From assembly GCA_018268595.1 (NCBI GenBank), contig JAFDWH010000013.1, forward strand, positions 124,001 to 188,000: DNA of 64,000 nt, written 5' to 3'. Below are positions 1 to 11,191 of this stretch, piece after piece. This DNA is from Actinomycetota bacterium (GTDB lineage: Bacteria; Actinomycetota; Thermoleophilia; Solirubrobacterales; Solirubrobacteraceae). Below the pieces are notes generated by a model. It was not told the origin of the DNA. It saw only the letters and a list, made by a program, of their open reading frames with translations, and did not search any database. Numbering within the stretch: position 1 is the first letter of the stretch; the number at the start of each line of letters is the position of its first letter. The translations under genes and the position numbers were made by a program.

Positions 1-420
1 CGGGATCAGCATCAGGTCGAAGAACGCGACGAACAGGATCAGGTCCTGCGCGCAGAAGGCGCCGAGGACGGCCGTCTCGCCGGCCAGCAGCCACATGTAG
101 AGCTGCGAGGGGCGCTCCCAGTCCGAGCGCAGGTTCGCCATCAGCGTCGCGCCCGCGAACAGCACCGTCGTCAGCAGCACCAGCACGAGGTTCAGCCCGT
201 CGAGGCCGAGCGAGTAGGAGATCCCGAGCGCGCTGATCCACGAGCGGTCGGTCACGAACTGCATGCCGCCGCCGGTGTGGAAGCGGACGACGAACGAGAT
301 CGCGATCGCGAGCGTCGCGAGCGTGCCGAGCAGCGCGAGGCGCGCGGCCGCGCGGTTGCCCCAGATCGCGCTCAGCAGCGCGAAGACGAGCGGCAGCCAG
401 ATGAGGATCGAGAGCGTCAT
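1..420 (-). CDS. nuoM: NADH-quinone oxidoreductase subunit M, 5' part
   Basis: Antiporter-like proton-pumping membrane subunit of respiratory complex I. Only the first 140 codons lie in the window; the gene continues past the left edge. It opens at ATG 420 with a hydrophobic N-terminus (MTLSILIWLP) and several membrane segments. The loop with YSLGLDGLNL followed by a helix, typical of NuoM, is readable. It begins 8 nt after the nuoL stop, and AGGTGA just upstream can act as ribosome binding site. The identification rests mainly on position after nuoL and on the NuoM-type N-terminal pattern. Confidence 0.93.
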   Translation of the reverse strand, partial: MTLSILIWLPLVFALLSAIWGNRAAARLALLGTLATLAIAISFVVRFHTGGGMQFVTDRSWISALGISYSLGLDGLNLVLVLLTTVLFAGATLMANLRSDWERPSQLYMWLLAGETAVLGAFCAQDLILFVAFFDLMLIP

Positions 421-428
421 CGCGTCAC

Positions 429-2447
429 CTAGCTCGCGGAGATCAGGAAGTAGAGCAGCACGCCGGCGCCGCCGAGCAGCAGCAGCGCGGCGTAGTAGCG
501 CAGGAAGCCGGTCTGGATCGCGCGCACGGCGGACGAGCCGGCGCGCACGACCGACGTCGTGCCGTCGACCAGCGTCCCCTCGACGACGACGCGCTCGAAC
601 GTGCGCCGCGAGAAGGTCCCGAACGCGGCGAACGGGCGCACGACGAGCAGGTCGATCGCCTCGTCGAAGAACCACTTGTTGACGAACAGCGTGTACGCCG
701 GCTTGAAGCGCGCGCGCCAGGCGGCGGCCGAGCCGGGCTGCGCGACCCAGATGCGGTGCGCGAGGGCGATCCCGGCCAGCGCCAGCACGGTGCCGAGCGC
801 CATGCCGAAGTAGACCATCCCGTTGCCGGCCTCGTCGTGGACGTACTTCGAGTCGGCGAACGTCGGCTCGAGGAAGTTCGTGATGACGTGGTCGACGTTC
901 GGGATCTGCACGAGCCCGGCGACGGTCGCGCCCACAGCCAGCAGCGACATCGCGACCTTCATCGGCAGCGCCCACTCGGCGATCGTGTGCTCCGGGCCCG
1001 GGAAGCCGACGTCGGTGTCCTCCTGCTCGCCGTTGGCGGGGTTGGTCGGCACCTCGGCGTGCGCGAGGTGGCCGCCCTCCAGCTCGCGCGCCTCCGCGCA
1101 CGGCTCGCCCCAGAAGGCGCGGAAGATCATCCGCCACGTGTAGACGGCGGTCAGGAACGCGCCGATGTAGCCGACGACGTAGAGCGCGACGAACCAGCCG
1201 CCGCGATGGCCGACGAACGCGAGGATCTCGTCCTTGCTGAAGAAGCCCGAGAAGGGCGGCACGCCGGAGAGCGCGAGGCCGCCGACGACGAAGCAGCCGA
1301 ACGTGAACGGCATCGATCTGCGGAAGCCGCTCATCTTGTCGAGCGACTGCGCGCCGGCCATCGCGCCGATGATCGAGCCGGCCGCCATGAACAGCAGCGC
1401 CTTGAAGAAGGCGTGCGTCATCAGGTGGAAGAGGCCGGCGACGTAGCCGCCGGCGCCGACGGCCATGATCATGTAGCCGATCTGCGACATCGTCGAGTAG
1501 GCGATGACGCGCTTGATGTCGGTCTGCGTGAGCGCGATCGTGCCGGCGATCAGCAGCGTCACGCAGCCGATCACCGCGGCCGTGTCGGCGGCCGCAGGGG
1601 CGGCCTCGAACAGCGGGTGCAGGCGTGCGATCAGGTACACGCCGGCGGTCACCATCGTGGCGGCGTGGATCAGCGAGGAGACGGGGGTCGGGCCCTCCAT
1701 CGCGTCCGGGAGCCAGGTGTGCAGCGGGATCTGCGCGGACTTCGCGAACGCGCCGACGAGGATCAGCAGGCAGCCCGCCACCAAAGCGCCGTGGTGGCCG
1801 GCGAACGCGCCGCCGTGCACCGCTCTGAACGTGCCGAGGAAGTCGAGCGTGCCGCTGTGGCGCAGCACGAAGAAGGTGCCCAAGACGAGCCCCACGTCGC
1901 CGACGACGTTGATCACGAACGCCTTGATGCCGGCCTGCGTCGCGGTGCCGCGGCGGTACCAGTAGCTGATCAGCAGGTACGAGGCCGCGCCGACGAACGC
2001 CCACCCGACGATCAGCATCAGGAAGTTGCCGCCCAGCACCAGCACGAGCATCGAGAAGACGAAGAAGTTGAGGTACGCGAAGTAGCGCGCGTAGCCGCGG
2101 TCGCCTCTCATGTAGCTGACGCTGTAGAGGTGGATCAGCGTCGAGATGCCCGTCACCACGAGCATCATGTAGACGGACAGCGGGTCGACGAGGATCGACA
2201 GCTTCGCGTCCACGTCGCCGTTCGTGACTGCGTAGTCCCACAGCGAGGACGTCAGCTCGCGGTGCTCTGCGCTGTGCCCCTGCAGGCTGAACAGCGCGCC
2301 GAGCGCGCAGACGAACGCGAGGCCGATCGAGGCCGTGCCGATCGCGCCCGCGCCGCCGCGGCCGAGCTGCTTGTAGCCGAGCCCGTTGACGAGCGTGCCC
2401 AGCAGCGGGAACAGGAGGACCAGCCAGGCCCAGGTCGTGGTGCTCAT
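429..2447 (-). CDS. nuoL: NADH-quinone oxidoreductase subunit L
   Basis: Largest antiporter-like proton-translocating membrane subunit of complex I, 672 aa. ATG 2447 is chosen because it gives the usual N-terminus ([18 protein letters not shown]) and a 4-nt ATGA overlap with the nuoK stop; the open frame extends 67 codons further but into nuoK. About 14-16 membrane helices are visible. The conserved antiporter stretch with [20 protein letters not shown] is near residues 235-255, and the lysine- and histidine-rich helices follow ([15 protein letters not shown]). A long C-terminal amphipathic region ends in a last helix. The length is normal for the family. Confidence 0.97.
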   Translation of the reverse strand: MSTTTWAWLVLLFPLLGTLVNGLGYKQLGRGGAGAIGTASIGLAFVCALGALFSLQGHSAEHRELTSSLWDYAVTNGDVDAKLSILVDPLSVYMMLVVTGISTLIHLYSVSYMRGDRGYARYFAYLNFFVFSMLVLVLGGNFLMLIVGWAFVGAASYLLISYWYRRGTATQAGIKAFVINVVGDVGLVLGTFFVLRHSGTLDFLGTFRAVHGGAFAGHHGALVAGCLLILVGAFAKSAQIPLHTWLPDAMEGPTPVSSLIHAATMVTAGVYLIARLHPLFEAAPAAADTAAVIGCVTLLIAGTIALTQTDIKRVIAYSTMSQIGYMIMAVGAGGYVAGLFHLMTHAFFKALLFMAAGSIIGAMAGAQSLDKMSGFRRSMPFTFGCFVVGGLALSGVPPFSGFFSKDEILAFVGHRGGWFVALYVVGYIGAFLTAVYTWRMIFRAFWGEPCAEARELEGGHLAHAEVPTNPANGEQEDTDVGFPGPEHTIAEWALPMKVAMSLLAVGATVAGLVQIPNVDHVITNFLEPTFADSKYVHDEAGNGMVYFGMALGTVLALAGIALAHRIWVAQPGSAAAWRARFKPAYTLFVNKWFFDEAIDLLVVRPFAAFGTFSRRTFERVVVEGTLVDGTTSVVRAGSSAVRAIQTGFLRYYAALLLLGGAGVLLYFLISAS

Positions 2448-2743
2448 CCCTGCAACTCCCGCAGCTCGTCGACATCGATGGGAAGGCGGCGGCGGAAGAT
2501 CGCGACGATCAGGCCGAGCCCGACCGTCACCTCGCAGGCGGCGACGACCATCACGATCAGCGCGAAGATCTGGCCGTCGTTGTTGCCGTGCATGCGCGCG
2601 AAGGCGATCAGCGCGAGGTTCGCCGCGTTCAGCATCAGCTCGAGGCACAGCAGGATCACGAGCGGGTTGCGCCGCACCAGCACGCCGCCCGCGCCGATGC
2701 AGAAGATCAGCGCCGAGACGACGAGGTACCAGGCGATGCTCAC
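2444..2743 (-). CDS. nuoK: NADH-quinone oxidoreductase subunit K
   Basis: Small MrpC-like membrane subunit of complex I, 99 aa, the normal length. Three hydrophobic helices are visible, with the conserved glutamates in [12 protein letters not shown] (helix 2) and [12 protein letters not shown] (helix 3) that belong to the proton path. Start ATG 2743 overlaps the nuoJ stop by 4 nt, and its own stop overlaps the nuoL start by 4 nt, so translation is probably coupled on both sides. Confidence 0.97.
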   Translation of the reverse strand: MSIAWYLVVSALIFCIGAGGVLVRRNPLVILLCLELMLNAANLALIAFARMHGNNDGQIFALIVMVVAACEVTVGLGLIVAIFRRRLPIDVDELRELQG

Positions 2744-3384
2744 GAGCGCAGCTCCTCGACCGGCTCCGGCTCGGTCTGCGCGCGATGCGGCCCGCCGACG
2801 GCCTCCGCCATCGTGCCCGTGAACAGCGAGCGCGGCGTGATCCAGCGCGTCGCGTCCTCCGGCTCGTCGCCGAGCGTGGTGCCCGCCCGCCGCCGCGCCA
2901 GCACGACCGCGCCGACCGCCGCCACGAGCAGCAGCAGCGAGGCGACCTCGAACGGGAACAGGAACTTCGTCAGCAGCGCCTCGCCGATCTGCGCCGGCGT
3001 GCCGAAGCCGGGCACGTACGGCGCGCCGTCGGAGTCGATCGCCTTCAGGCCCGACCCCAGCACGGCGATCGCCAGCTCCGCGAACAGCGCCAGCACCGCG
3101 CCGCCCGCGACCGCGCGCAACGGCGCGCCGCCGGGCGTGAGCTGCGTCGCGCCCCCGCCGATGTAGGAGACGACGAACAGGTACAAGACCATCACCGCGC
3201 CGGCGTACACGACGACCTGGGCGGCGGCGACGAACTCCGCGCGCAGCAGCAGGAACAGCGCCGCGAGCGACAGCAGGTGCCCGACGAGCGCCAGCACGCT
3301 GTAGAAGGGGTTGCGCAGCGCGACGACGCCGATCGCACCCGCGATCGCGCCGATGGCGGCGACGAAGAAGACGATGGTGGACAT
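2740..3384 (-). CDS. nuoJ: NADH-quinone oxidoreductase subunit J
   Basis: Membrane subunit J of complex I, 214 aa. Five hydrophobic segments are visible; the third carries the conserved [14 protein letters not shown] stretch (pi-bulge helix region) near residues 57-70. The C-terminal tail after the last helix is longer than in Escherichia coli and ends in a charged, proline-containing segment. It lies between nuoI, 7 nt upstream, and nuoK, which overlaps it by 4 nt. Confidence 0.95.
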   Translation of the reverse strand: MSTIVFFVAAIGAIAGAIGVVALRNPFYSVLALVGHLLSLAALFLLLRAEFVAAAQVVVYAGAVMVLYLFVVSYIGGGATQLTPGGAPLRAVAGGAVLALFAELAIAVLGSGLKAIDSDGAPYVPGFGTPAQIGEALLTKFLFPFEVASLLLLVAAVGAVVLARRRAGTTLGDEPEDATRWITPRSLFTGTMAEAVGGPHRAQTEPEPVEELRS

Positions 3385-3391
3385 GCGCGGG

Positions 3392-3946
3392 CTACTCGTC
3401 CTCGGTGCGGAGCGGCGTGCGCTCGAGCGGCTCGGCGAGCAGCATCTCCTTGGTGAAGATGAGGTCGTCGCGGTTGTAGTCGGACAGCTCGAAGTCGTGG
3501 CCCATCGTGATCGCGTCGAACGGGCACGCGACCTCGCAGTAGCCGCAGAAGATGCAGCGCGAGAGGTTGATCTCGTACACGGCCGCGTAGCGCTCGCCGG
3601 CGGAGACGCGCTGCTCCGGCGTGTTCTCGGCCGCGACGACGCGGATGCAGTCGGCCGGGCAGGCGGCAGCGCACAGCGAGCAGCCGACGCACTTCTCCAG
3701 CCCTGTGTCCTCGAAGCGGTGCAGCTTGTGACGCCCGCGGAAGCGCGGGTAGACGGGGATCTTCTCCTCCGGGTACTGGTAGACGTACGTGCCCTCCACC
3801 AACCGACCGAACGTCGTCTTGAGGCCCCGCAGCGTCTCGCCGAAGGCGCGGTAGAGGCCGCCGGCGCCGCCGGGCTCGGGCCCGCGCTGCACGGCGATCA
3901 CGGTGTCGCCTGTCGGCGCCCAGCGTCTGATCTCGAGCGTGCTCAT
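3392..3946 (-). CDS. nuoI: NADH-quinone oxidoreductase subunit I (2x[4Fe-4S])
   Basis: Iron-sulfur subunit that carries clusters N6a and N6b between NuoG and NuoB in complex I, 184 aa. Two ferredoxin motifs are visible: [12 protein letters not shown] near residue 82 and [12 protein letters not shown] near residue 138, each followed by the expected spacing. Start ATG 3946 shares one base with the nuoH stop (TGATG), so the larger open frame upstream is only nuoH in another frame. An N-terminal extension of about 30 residues with a Gly/Pro-rich piece precedes the amphipathic helices. Confidence 0.97.
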   Translation of the reverse strand: MSTLEIRRWAPTGDTVIAVQRGPEPGGAGGLYRAFGETLRGLKTTFGRLVEGTYVYQYPEEKIPVYPRFRGRHKLHRFEDTGLEKCVGCSLCAAACPADCIRVVAAENTPEQRVSAGERYAAVYEINLSRCIFCGYCEVACPFDAITMGHDFELSDYNRDDLIFTKEMLLAEPLERTPLRTEDE

Positions 3947-4980
3947 CAGTCCAAAACCGTCACGAGGATCGCGGTCACGAGCGCGTTGGCCGTGGCCAGG
4001 GGGAGCAGGACCTTCCAGCCCAGCGACATCAGCTGGTCGTAGCGCAGGCGCGGCAGCGTCGCGCGCACCCACACGAAGATCGCGATCACGAGCGTGATCT
4101 TCACCAGCACGACGATCGGGTCGACCCACGTCGGCGGGTCGATGCCGAACGGCAGCAGCCAGCCGCCGAAGAACATCGTCACGGCGATGCCGGAGGCGAT
4201 CACCATGTGGAAGTACTCCGCGGCGTAGTACAAGGCGAAGCGGCCGCCGCCGTACTCGGTGTTGTAGCCGGCGACCAGTTCGGCGTCGGCCTCGGGCAGG
4301 TCGAACGGCGGGCGGCTCGTCTCCGCGAAGGCGGCGACCATGAAGACGACGAAGCCGACGAACTGCGGGATGAACAGCCACATCCCGGCGCTCTCCTGGT
4401 GACCGACGATCTCCGTCAGCGACAGCGTCCCGCACGTGATGATCACGCCCACGAGCGAGAGGCCCATCGAGACCTCGTAGGAGATCAGCTGCGCGGCCGA
4501 GCGCATCGCGCCGAGGAAGCTGTACTTGGAGCCCGACGCCCAGCCGCCGAGCATCAGGCCGTAGACGGCGATGGCGCTGAACGCGAACGCGAACAGCACG
4601 CCGATGCTCGGGTCGATGCCGTAGAGGCCGACCTGCGTGCCGAAGATGTCGACCGTGTTGCCGAACGGCACGATCGCGAACGCGACGCACGCGGTCAGGA
4701 TCGAGATCGCGGGCGCGAGCGCGAACAGGAAGCCGGTCGCGGTGCGCGGGCGGAACTCCTCCTTCACGAGCAGCTTGAAGATGTCGGCCATCGGCTGCAG
4801 CGCGCCGAACGGGCCGACGCGGTTCGGGCCGAAGCGGTTCTGGAAGCGGCCCATCAGCTTGCGGTCCATCATCAGCGCCAGGGGGACCATGCTGAAGCCG
4901 ACGATGAAGATGATCAGCGACTTGAGGATCTGGATCCACCAGGACTCGGCGTAGCCGACGGTGGCTGTCACGAGGCTCAC
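3946..4980 (-). CDS. nuoH: NADH-quinone oxidoreductase subunit H
   Basis: Membrane subunit that forms the quinone-entry chamber at the junction of the peripheral and membrane arms, 344 aa with eight or more helices. Conserved stretches are visible: [16 protein letters not shown] after the first helix, [20 protein letters not shown] on the quinone-facing loop, and [18 protein letters not shown]. Start GTG 4980 overlaps the nuoG stop (GTGA) and gives [13 protein letters not shown]. The open frame runs much further upstream but only as a shadow of nuoG. Confidence 0.97.
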   Translation of the reverse strand: MSLVTATVGYAESWWIQILKSLIIFIVGFSMVPLALMMDRKLMGRFQNRFGPNRVGPFGALQPMADIFKLLVKEEFRPRTATGFLFALAPAISILTACVAFAIVPFGNTVDIFGTQVGLYGIDPSIGVLFAFAFSAIAVYGLMLGGWASGSKYSFLGAMRSAAQLISYEVSMGLSLVGVIITCGTLSLTEIVGHQESAGMWLFIPQFVGFVVFMVAAFAETSRPPFDLPEADAELVAGYNTEYGGGRFALYYAAEYFHMVIASGIAVTMFFGGWLLPFGIDPPTWVDPIVVLVKITLVIAIFVWVRATLPRLRYDQLMSLGWKVLLPLATANALVTAILVTVLD

Positions 4981-7487
4981 GCCGTCACCTCCACGCCCGC
5001 GCGGTCCACGCTCACCGGCGTTCCGTCCACAAGCTCGCTCGCCCCGCCCGCGGGCAGGCCGGCATCGAGGAACACGGTCCCGGCCGGGGCGTTGCCACGG
5101 ATGGCCGCGCGGGCCTCCACGCTCCGATCGTCGTTGCCCACGCGCACGCGGTCTCCGTTCTCGATGCCGAGTCGTTCGGCGTCGGCCGGGCTGACCTCCA
5201 GCGTCGCGCTGCGCGCGAGGAACTTCAGCGCCGGCGCGTGCTCGACCTCGGGCGCGGCCCAGATCGAGCGGAAGGTGCCGAGGCGCAGCGCGCCGTGCGG
5301 CGATGCGACCGGGGTCGGTTCGCCGACGTCGAACGGGCCGGCCGGCCCGGCGGGGAACGCCTCGGCCGCCGCGCGCTCCTGCCAGCGCACGCCGCGCCCG
5401 CCGATCTCCTCGAGCGTCAGGCCCGCGTAGAACGGCACGGCTTCCACGAGCTGCCGGGTCGCCATCGGCCCCGTGAGCGGCGAGCTGTGACCGTTTGTGT
5501 CCCCCTGAGGGACCCTGACGGACACAGCTCGCTCCAGCTCGGCCAGCACCGACCACTCGGCGCGGACCGAGCCGGGGTGGCCGATGCCGGGGCGCAGGCG
5601 CTGGAGGCGGCCGTCGGGGTGCGTGACGGTGCCTTCCTTCTCGGCGTAGGACTCGGCCGGGAACACGACCGTGGCGTGCTCGCGCAGCTCGTCGGTCAGG
5701 AACGCGCTGTGGGCGATGACCGTCGAGGCGCGGGCGAGCGCGCGGCGCCACAGCGGCGCGTCGGCGCCGTCGCGGATCGGGTCGGTGTGCAAGAGGTACA
5801 GGGCGGCCAGCTCGCCGTCCGCGGCGGCCGCGGCGATCTGCTGCGCGGAGCGGCCGGCGGCCGCCACCTCCGACAGGCCCGGTCCGGCGTTCGGCTGCAT
5901 GCCGGCCTCGCGCAGACCACGCCCGTTGGCGCTCGCCGGGACCTCCAGCAGGCCGGCGCCCTCGCGCTCCGCCAGCCCGAGCCGTCCGGCGACGTTGAGC
6001 AGCGCCGGCAGCGCGGCGGCGCCGACGCGTTCGCCCCACAGGATCACCACGTCGCCGCGGCCGTCCTCGCCGAGCAGGTCCGCCAGGGCGCGAACGGCCT
6101 TCGGGTCGGCGTCGGCGACGGCGCACAACCGATCCACGTCGCCGGAAGCACCCAGAGCCGCCTCCAGCGCCGCCAGGAACGCATGCTCCGCGCCGGGCGC
6201 GTAGCGCAGCCACAGCTTCGCGTTGCGGTCCAGCGACGACGGCCGAGGGGTCGCCACGGCGAGTTGCACGCCGCGACGGCGCACGCCCTTGCGGATGCGC
6301 AGGTCGAGGATCGGCGCGTCGTCGACCGGCTCGGTGCCGAGCACGAGGACGGTGTGGGCGAACTCGATGTCGGGAACGGTTGCTCCCAGCGCCGGCGCGG
6401 CAAGCGCGCGTTGCAGCTCGAGCGGCATCGGGCTGCCGTCGATGCGGGAGTCGACGTCGGCGCTGCCCAACCCTTCGCGCACGAGGCGCTGGAGCAGGAA
6501 AGCCTCCTCGTTCGTCGTCGTGCCGCCGGCGAGCGCGCCGACCGACCCACGCGCCTTGCCGAGCGCAGAAGCGGCGGCGCTCAACGCGCGCTCCCACGAG
6601 GCGGGCCGGAGCTGGTCGCCGTCGCGCACGAGCGGCTCCACGATCCGCTCCTCGCTGTGGATCGCCTGGTAGGCGAAGCGGCCCTTGTCGCACAGCCAGC
6701 CGTCATCCACGTCGGCGTGGTCGCGGCCGAGGACGCGCAGCACGCGCTCGTCGCGCACGGTCAGCTCGACGTTGCACTGCGACGGGCACAGCGTGCAGAC
6801 GGTGCCGGCGCCCTCGATGTCCCACGGGCGCGCGCGGAAGCGGTAGGGCCGCGACGTCAGCGCGCCCACCGGGCACAGCTCGATGATGTTGCCGGAGAAG
6901 GGGGCTACGTACGGGTGCGAGTCGAACGTGCCGACGTACGACTGCGCGCCGCGCTCGTGCAGGATGAGCTGGTAGTCCTCGGAGACCTCCTGCGAGAAGC
7001 GCACGCAGCGGTAGCAGAGGATGCAGCGCTCGCGGTCGATCGCGATCAGCGGCGACAGCTCCAGCGGCTTCTTGAAGTGGCGCTTCGGCTCGACCATCCG
7101 CGAGATCCCGCGGCCCCAGCCGAACGTGATGTCCTGCAGCGGGCACTCGCCGCCCTTGTCGCAGACGGGGCAGTCGAGCGGGTGGTTCACGAGCAGGAAC
7201 TCGACGACGGAGTTCTGCGCCTCTCTTACACGCGTGGTCTGCGTGTGCACGACCATGCCGTCCTTGACCGGCGTCGAGCAGGCGGTCTGCAGCTTCGGGA
7301 TGCCCTCGATCTCGACGAGGCACATGCGGCACGCGCCGACCGGCTGGCCGAGCTTCGGCTCGTAACAGAAGACGGGGATCTCGACGTCGCCGTGCTTGGC
7401 GCCGTCGACCAGCATCACGCCCTCGGGCGCCTGCACCTCGCGGCCGTCGATCGAGAACGTGACGATGCGGACCTCTGGACGCGGCAT
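4977..7487 (-). CDS. nuoG: NADH-quinone oxidoreductase subunit G
   Basis: Large iron-sulfur subunit of the NADH arm, 836 aa. The N-terminal [2Fe-2S] domain has [16 protein letters not shown] near residue 40. It is followed by the His/Cys ligands in [18 protein letters not shown], the ferredoxin-like [10 protein letters not shown], and a CTLCPSQC motif opening the molybdopterin-oxidoreductase-like domain. As in other NuoG proteins that domain is structural, since no molybdenum cofactor is bound in complex I. A short C-terminal domain resembling the molybdopterin-dinucleotide-binding barrel ends the protein. Start ATG 7487 shares one base with the nuoF stop (TAATG). Confidence 0.96.
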   Translation of the reverse strand: MPRPEVRIVTFSIDGREVQAPEGVMLVDGAKHGDVEIPVFCYEPKLGQPVGACRMCLVEIEGIPKLQTACSTPVKDGMVVHTQTTRVREAQNSVVEFLLVNHPLDCPVCDKGGECPLQDITFGWGRGISRMVEPKRHFKKPLELSPLIAIDRERCILCYRCVRFSQEVSEDYQLILHERGAQSYVGTFDSHPYVAPFSGNIIELCPVGALTSRPYRFRARPWDIEGAGTVCTLCPSQCNVELTVRDERVLRVLGRDHADVDDGWLCDKGRFAYQAIHSEERIVEPLVRDGDQLRPASWERALSAAASALGKARGSVGALAGGTTTNEEAFLLQRLVREGLGSADVDSRIDGSPMPLELQRALAAPALGATVPDIEFAHTVLVLGTEPVDDAPILDLRIRKGVRRRGVQLAVATPRPSSLDRNAKLWLRYAPGAEHAFLAALEAALGASGDVDRLCAVADADPKAVRALADLLGEDGRGDVVILWGERVGAAALPALLNVAGRLGLAEREGAGLLEVPASANGRGLREAGMQPNAGPGLSEVAAAGRSAQQIAAAAADGELAALYLLHTDPIRDGADAPLWRRALARASTVIAHSAFLTDELREHATVVFPAESYAEKEGTVTHPDGRLQRLRPGIGHPGSVRAEWSVLAELERAVSVRVPQGDTNGHSSPLTGPMATRQLVEAVPFYAGLTLEEIGGRGVRWQERAAAEAFPAGPAGPFDVGEPTPVASPHGALRLGTFRSIWAAPEVEHAPALKFLARSATLEVSPADAERLGIENGDRVRVGNDDRSVEARAAIRGNAPAGTVFLDAGLPAGGASELVDGTPVSVDRAGVEVTA

Positions 7488-8797
7488 TACGAGCCCACCC
7501 CCACGGCCTCCAACGGCGTCGGCTCGGTCGGCTCGCCGAGCCCGAGCTGCGCGCGGCGCGTCTCGATGTGCGCCTCGAACTCGTCGCGGAACTTCGACAC
7601 CATCGAGGCGACCGGCATCGCCATCGCGTCGCCCAGCACGCACAGGCAGTTGCCCATGATCTGCTCCTGGACGGAGGCAATGATGTCGAGGTCCATCGGC
7701 GTCGCCTCGCCCGACTCGACGCGCTGAAGCATCTTCACGGTCCAGTTCGTCCCCTCGCGGCACGGCGTGCACTTGCCGCACGACTCGTGTCTGTAGAACT
7801 TCGCGAGCGTCAGCGCGACGTCGACGACCGACTGCGAGTCGTCCACGACGATGATCGCGCCGGAGCCGAGCATCGAGCCGGCCTTCGCCATCGAGTCGAA
7901 GTCGTACGGCAGGTCCAGCTCGGCCGGTGTCAGCACCGGCGAGGACGAGCCGCCCGGGAACCAGAACTTGACGTCGCGCCCGCGCTCGGGGCCGCCGGCC
8001 AGTCCGAAGATGATCTCGCGCGCGGGGATCCCGAGCTCGATCTCGTAGTTGCCGGGCCGCTGGACGTTCCCGCTCACCGACACGAGCTTCGTGCCGGTCG
8101 ACGTCTCGGTGCCGAGCTTCGCGTACTCCTGACCCCCGAGCCGGATGATGTGCGGCACGGTCGCGAGCGTCTCGACGTTGTTGATCAGCGTCGGACCCTG
8201 ATAGAGGCCCTGGTTGGCCGGGAACGGCGGCTTCAGGCGCGGGTTGCCGCGCTTGCCCTCGAGCGAGTCGAGCAGGCCCGTCTCCTCGCCGCAGATGTAG
8301 GCGCCGGCGCCGCGGTGGAGGACCAGCGACAGCGAGTGGTCGGAGCCGAGGATCCGCTCGCCCAGGTATCCCGCGCTGCGCGCCTCCTCGATCGCCCGCT
8401 CGAGGATCTCCGCCTGCTGCTGGTACTCGCCGCGGATGTAGATGAAGGAGCGGTTCGCGTCGGCGGCGTAGGCGGCGATGATCATCCCCTCCACGAGCAT
8501 GTGGGGGGACTTCTGCATCAGCTCGCGGTCCTTGAAGGTGCCGGGCTCGGACTCGTCCGCGTTGCAGACGAGGTACTTGTCCATCGTCCCCTTCGGCAGG
8601 AACGACGCCTTCTTGCCCATCGCGAAGCCCGCCCCGCCGCGACCGCGCAGGCCGGAGTCGAGCAGGTTCTGCAGGACCTCCTCGCGCGGCATTCTCAGCG
8701 CCCGCTTGAGCGACTCGTAGCCGCCGCGGCGTTCATACACCTCGCGGGACGCGAGCCCCGGCTCGTCGATGTCCTTGAACAGCAGCAGCTCGCTCAT
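7487..8797 (-). CDS. nuoF: NADH-quinone oxidoreductase subunit F (NADH/FMN)
   Basis: Flavoprotein subunit that oxidises NADH, with FMN and cluster N3, 436 aa. The FMN/NADH glycine-rich loop GLRGRGGAGFAMGKK is near residues 49-63. The [4Fe-4S] ligands are in SCGKCTPCREG near residue 340, with a fourth Cys in NCLCVLGD near residue 386. Start ATG 8797 overlaps nuoE by 4 nt and gives MSELLLFKD; the longer open frame is a shadow of nuoE. Confidence 0.97.
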   Translation of the reverse strand: MSELLLFKDIDEPGLASREVYERRGGYESLKRALRMPREEVLQNLLDSGLRGRGGAGFAMGKKASFLPKGTMDKYLVCNADESEPGTFKDRELMQKSPHMLVEGMIIAAYAADANRSFIYIRGEYQQQAEILERAIEEARSAGYLGERILGSDHSLSLVLHRGAGAYICGEETGLLDSLEGKRGNPRLKPPFPANQGLYQGPTLINNVETLATVPHIIRLGGQEYAKLGTETSTGTKLVSVSGNVQRPGNYEIELGIPAREIIFGLAGGPERGRDVKFWFPGGSSSPVLTPAELDLPYDFDSMAKAGSMLGSGAIIVVDDSQSVVDVALTLAKFYRHESCGKCTPCREGTNWTVKMLQRVESGEATPMDLDIIASVQEQIMGNCLCVLGDAMAMPVASMVSKFRDEFEAHIETRRAQLGLGEPTEPTPLEAVGVGS

Positions 8798-9444
8798 GCC
8801 CGGTCCTCGTCGTCGAACAGCGCCGGCGCGTCCGTGCTGGCGCGCGGGTCGGCGACCTTGCGGCGCAAAAGCTGCTTCTCCGGCAGCACGTCCTCGCCGG
8901 CGCGGAGCTGCTCCACGATGCGCTCGGCGTCGCTCAGCTCGAGGGGGCCAACGTAGGCGCCGTTGACCGACGCCATCGGCGCGATGTCGCACGCGCCGAG
9001 GCACTCGAACGCGCGCACGTTGAAGTCGGGGTCGTCGCCGGCCGCCTGCTGGACCGCGGCGTGCAGCTCGCGCGCGCCGCGCAGCGAGCAGGAGATGTTC
9101 GTGCAGACGTAGACCGTGTTGCGGCCGACCGGCTTGCTCTCGAACATGTCGTAGAAGCCGACGACGGCGGTCAGGTACGCCGGCGTCAGGCGCATCACGC
9201 ACGCGACCTGCTCGATCGCCTCGGGCGAGCACCAGCCGTGCAGCTCCTGCGCGGCGTGCAGGGCGGGGATCGCGGCCGAGCGGAAGTCGGGGTAGCGGGC
9301 CATCGCCGCCTCGATCTGCTGCCGCAGCTCGGCGGGCACCGGCGTCAGCGCGGGGTCCGGGATCGAGGCCGGGTCCTTGCTCAGGTCGACCGCGTCGTCC
9401 CAGCCGGGGATGCGCGAGCCGTGGTCGTAGCGCGCGACGCTCAT
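8794..9444 (-). CDS. nuoE: NADH-quinone oxidoreductase subunit E (thioredoxin-like [2Fe-2S])
   Basis: Thioredoxin-fold [2Fe-2S] subunit (cluster N1a) next to NuoF, 216 aa. Ligands are visible at Cys114 and Cys119 (CTNISC) and Cys148 and Cys152 (CLGAC). The protein is longer than many NuoE proteins: there is an acidic, Pro-rich segment of about 35 residues before the helical N-domain and a charged tail of about 45 residues after the thioredoxin fold. It overlaps nuoD and nuoF by 4 nt each. Confidence 0.96.
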   Translation of the reverse strand: MSVARYDHGSRIPGWDDAVDLSKDPASIPDPALTPVPAELRQQIEAAMARYPDFRSAAIPALHAAQELHGWCSPEAIEQVACVMRLTPAYLTAVVGFYDMFESKPVGRNTVYVCTNISCSLRGARELHAAVQQAAGDDPDFNVRAFECLGACDIAPMASVNGAYVGPLELSDAERIVEQLRAGEDVLPEKQLLRRKVADPRASTDAPALFDDEDRA

Positions 9445-10685
9445 CGGTCGACTCCTCCCAGCACCGGGTCGAGCATCGCGAGCGTCGCGACGAGGTCGGC
9501 GATGTAGGAGTTGCGCGTGGCGGGCGCGGTCGCCTGCAGGTTCACGAACGAGGGGTCGCGCATGTGCACGCGAGCCGGTCTCGACGAGCCGTCGCTGCGC
9601 ACGTAGCAGCCGAGCTCGCCGCGCGGCGACTCGATCGGGTTGTAGACCTCGCCCGGCGGCACGCGGAAGCCCTCCGTGACGAGCTTGAAGTGGTGGATCA
9701 GCGCCTCCATCGAGGTCGCCAGCTCGTGGCGCGGGGGCAGCGCGACCTTGCGGTCGGTCGTGATGAACGGCCCCTCGGGCAGCCCGTCGAGCGCCTGGTC
9801 GATGATGTCGCAGGACTCGTAGATCTCGGCGTGCCGCACGCGGTAGCGGTCGTAGTTGTCACCGATCGTGCCGACCGGGATCTTGAAGTCGAAGTGGTCG
9901 TAGGAGCTGTACGGCGCGGCCTTGCGCAGGTCCCACGGGTTGCCGGCGGCGCGCAGCAGCGGGCCGGTGACGCCGAGGCCGAGCAGCGTCGCCTCGTCGA
10001 CGATGCCGGTGTGGCGCAGACGCTGCAGCACGATCTCGTTCTTGTCGAGCAGCGCGGCGTACTGGTCGGCGCGCGTGCGCATCGTCTTCGTGAATCTGCG
10101 GACCCGCTCGACCCAGCCGCGCGGGATGTCCTCGATCACGCCGCCGACCTGGAAGTAGCGCGTGTGCATGCGCTGGCCGGAGGACATCTCGAACAGGTCC
10201 AGGACCGCCTCGCGCTCGCGGAAGCAGTACCACCACACGGAGATCGCGCCGAGGTCGATGCAGCTCGTGCCGAGCCACACGAGGTGGGACATGATGCGGT
10301 TCAGCTCCAGGTGGATCACGCGCAGGTACTGCGCGCGCGCCGGGACCTCGACCTCCAGCAGCTTCTCCACCGCGCCGCAGAACGCCATCGCGTTGAAGTA
10401 GTAGGAGAGGTAGTCCATCCGCTCGACGACGGGGATCGCCTTCCAGTAGGGCTTGTCCTCGGCCGTCTTCTCGATGCCGGTGTGGACGTAGCCGATCACC
10501 GGCTTGATGTCGCGGACGGTCTCGCCCTCGAGCGTGACGATCAGGCGCAGCACCCCGTGCGTCGAGGGGTGGTGCGGCCCCATGTTGATCGTCATCAGCT
10601 CCTGCTCGAGCCCCTCCCCGGCGGGCTGGGAGCTGAGCGTGACCGACTCCTCCTGCTTGCGGTAGTCGCTGATGCCGGTGCTCAT
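9441..10685 (-). CDS. nuoD: NADH-quinone oxidoreductase subunit D (49 kDa)
   Basis: 49-kDa-type subunit that lines the quinone site with NuoB, related to NiFe-hydrogenase large subunits, 414 aa. The conserved [15 protein letters not shown] stretch is near residues 33-47, with the quinone-site histidines, and [11 protein letters not shown] lies near the C-terminus. The last residues, DPVLGGVDR, are typical of NuoD. Start ATG 10685 gives [10 protein letters not shown] and a 4-nt overlap with nuoC. Confidence 0.97.
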   Translation of the reverse strand: MSTGISDYRKQEESVTLSSQPAGEGLEQELMTINMGPHHPSTHGVLRLIVTLEGETVRDIKPVIGYVHTGIEKTAEDKPYWKAIPVVERMDYLSYYFNAMAFCGAVEKLLEVEVPARAQYLRVIHLELNRIMSHLVWLGTSCIDLGAISVWWYCFREREAVLDLFEMSSGQRMHTRYFQVGGVIEDIPRGWVERVRRFTKTMRTRADQYAALLDKNEIVLQRLRHTGIVDEATLLGLGVTGPLLRAAGNPWDLRKAAPYSSYDHFDFKIPVGTIGDNYDRYRVRHAEIYESCDIIDQALDGLPEGPFITTDRKVALPPRHELATSMEALIHHFKLVTEGFRVPPGEVYNPIESPRGELGCYVRSDGSSRPARVHMRDPSFVNLQATAPATRNSYIADLVATLAMLDPVLGGVDR

Positions 10686-11191
10686 CGCGTCCACCCCGGG
10701 ACCTTGTCCTCGTTGTAGGTGAACAGCACCGGCTCGCCGCCGATCGGGAAGTCGCGCCGCTGCGGGTGACCTTCGTAGTCCTCGGGCATGAGGATGCGGC
10801 GCAGGTCCGGGTGGCCGTCGAAGACGACGCCGAACATGTCGAAGACCTCGCGCTCCGGGTGGTTCGCGCCCGGCCACAGGTCACACAGCGACGGCACGTT
10901 CGGCTGCTCGACCGTGACGCGCGTCTTGAGGCAGATGCGGTCGACGTTCGGCATGTCGAGCAACTGGTAGTGCACGCCGAGGCGCGGCTCCTCGGGGTAG
11001 TAGTCGACCCCGTGACACGACGCCATGAACGCGTAGCCCTTCTCGACGAGCAGCTCGGCGGCCGTGCGCAGGAACGCCGGCGCGACCTCGACCGTCGCCT
11101 CCTCGCGGAAGAAGCTGGTTCCCAGGACGGCGTCGGAGTCGGCGGCGCGCAGGTCCTGAGCGATCAGCTCGAGACCGGTCGCGTCAGGCAC
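10682..11191 (-). CDS. nuoC: NADH-quinone oxidoreductase subunit C (30 kDa)
   Basis: 30-kDa-type peripheral subunit of complex I, 169 aa. The family signature around [25 protein letters not shown] (split here: ERE-x-FDMFG, then HPDLRRIL) is present, and the C-terminus carries DFP with EP. GTG 11191 is the start; it overlaps the nuoB stop by 8 nt. nuoC and nuoD are separate genes, not fused as in enterobacteria. Confidence 0.95.
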   Translation of the reverse strand: MPDATGLELIAQDLRAADSDAVLGTSFFREEATVEVAPAFLRTAAELLVEKGYAFMASCHGVDYYPEEPRLGVHYQLLDMPNVDRICLKTRVTVEQPNVPSLCDLWPGANHPEREVFDMFGVVFDGHPDLRRILMPEDYEGHPQRRDFPIGGEPVLFTYNEDKVPGWTR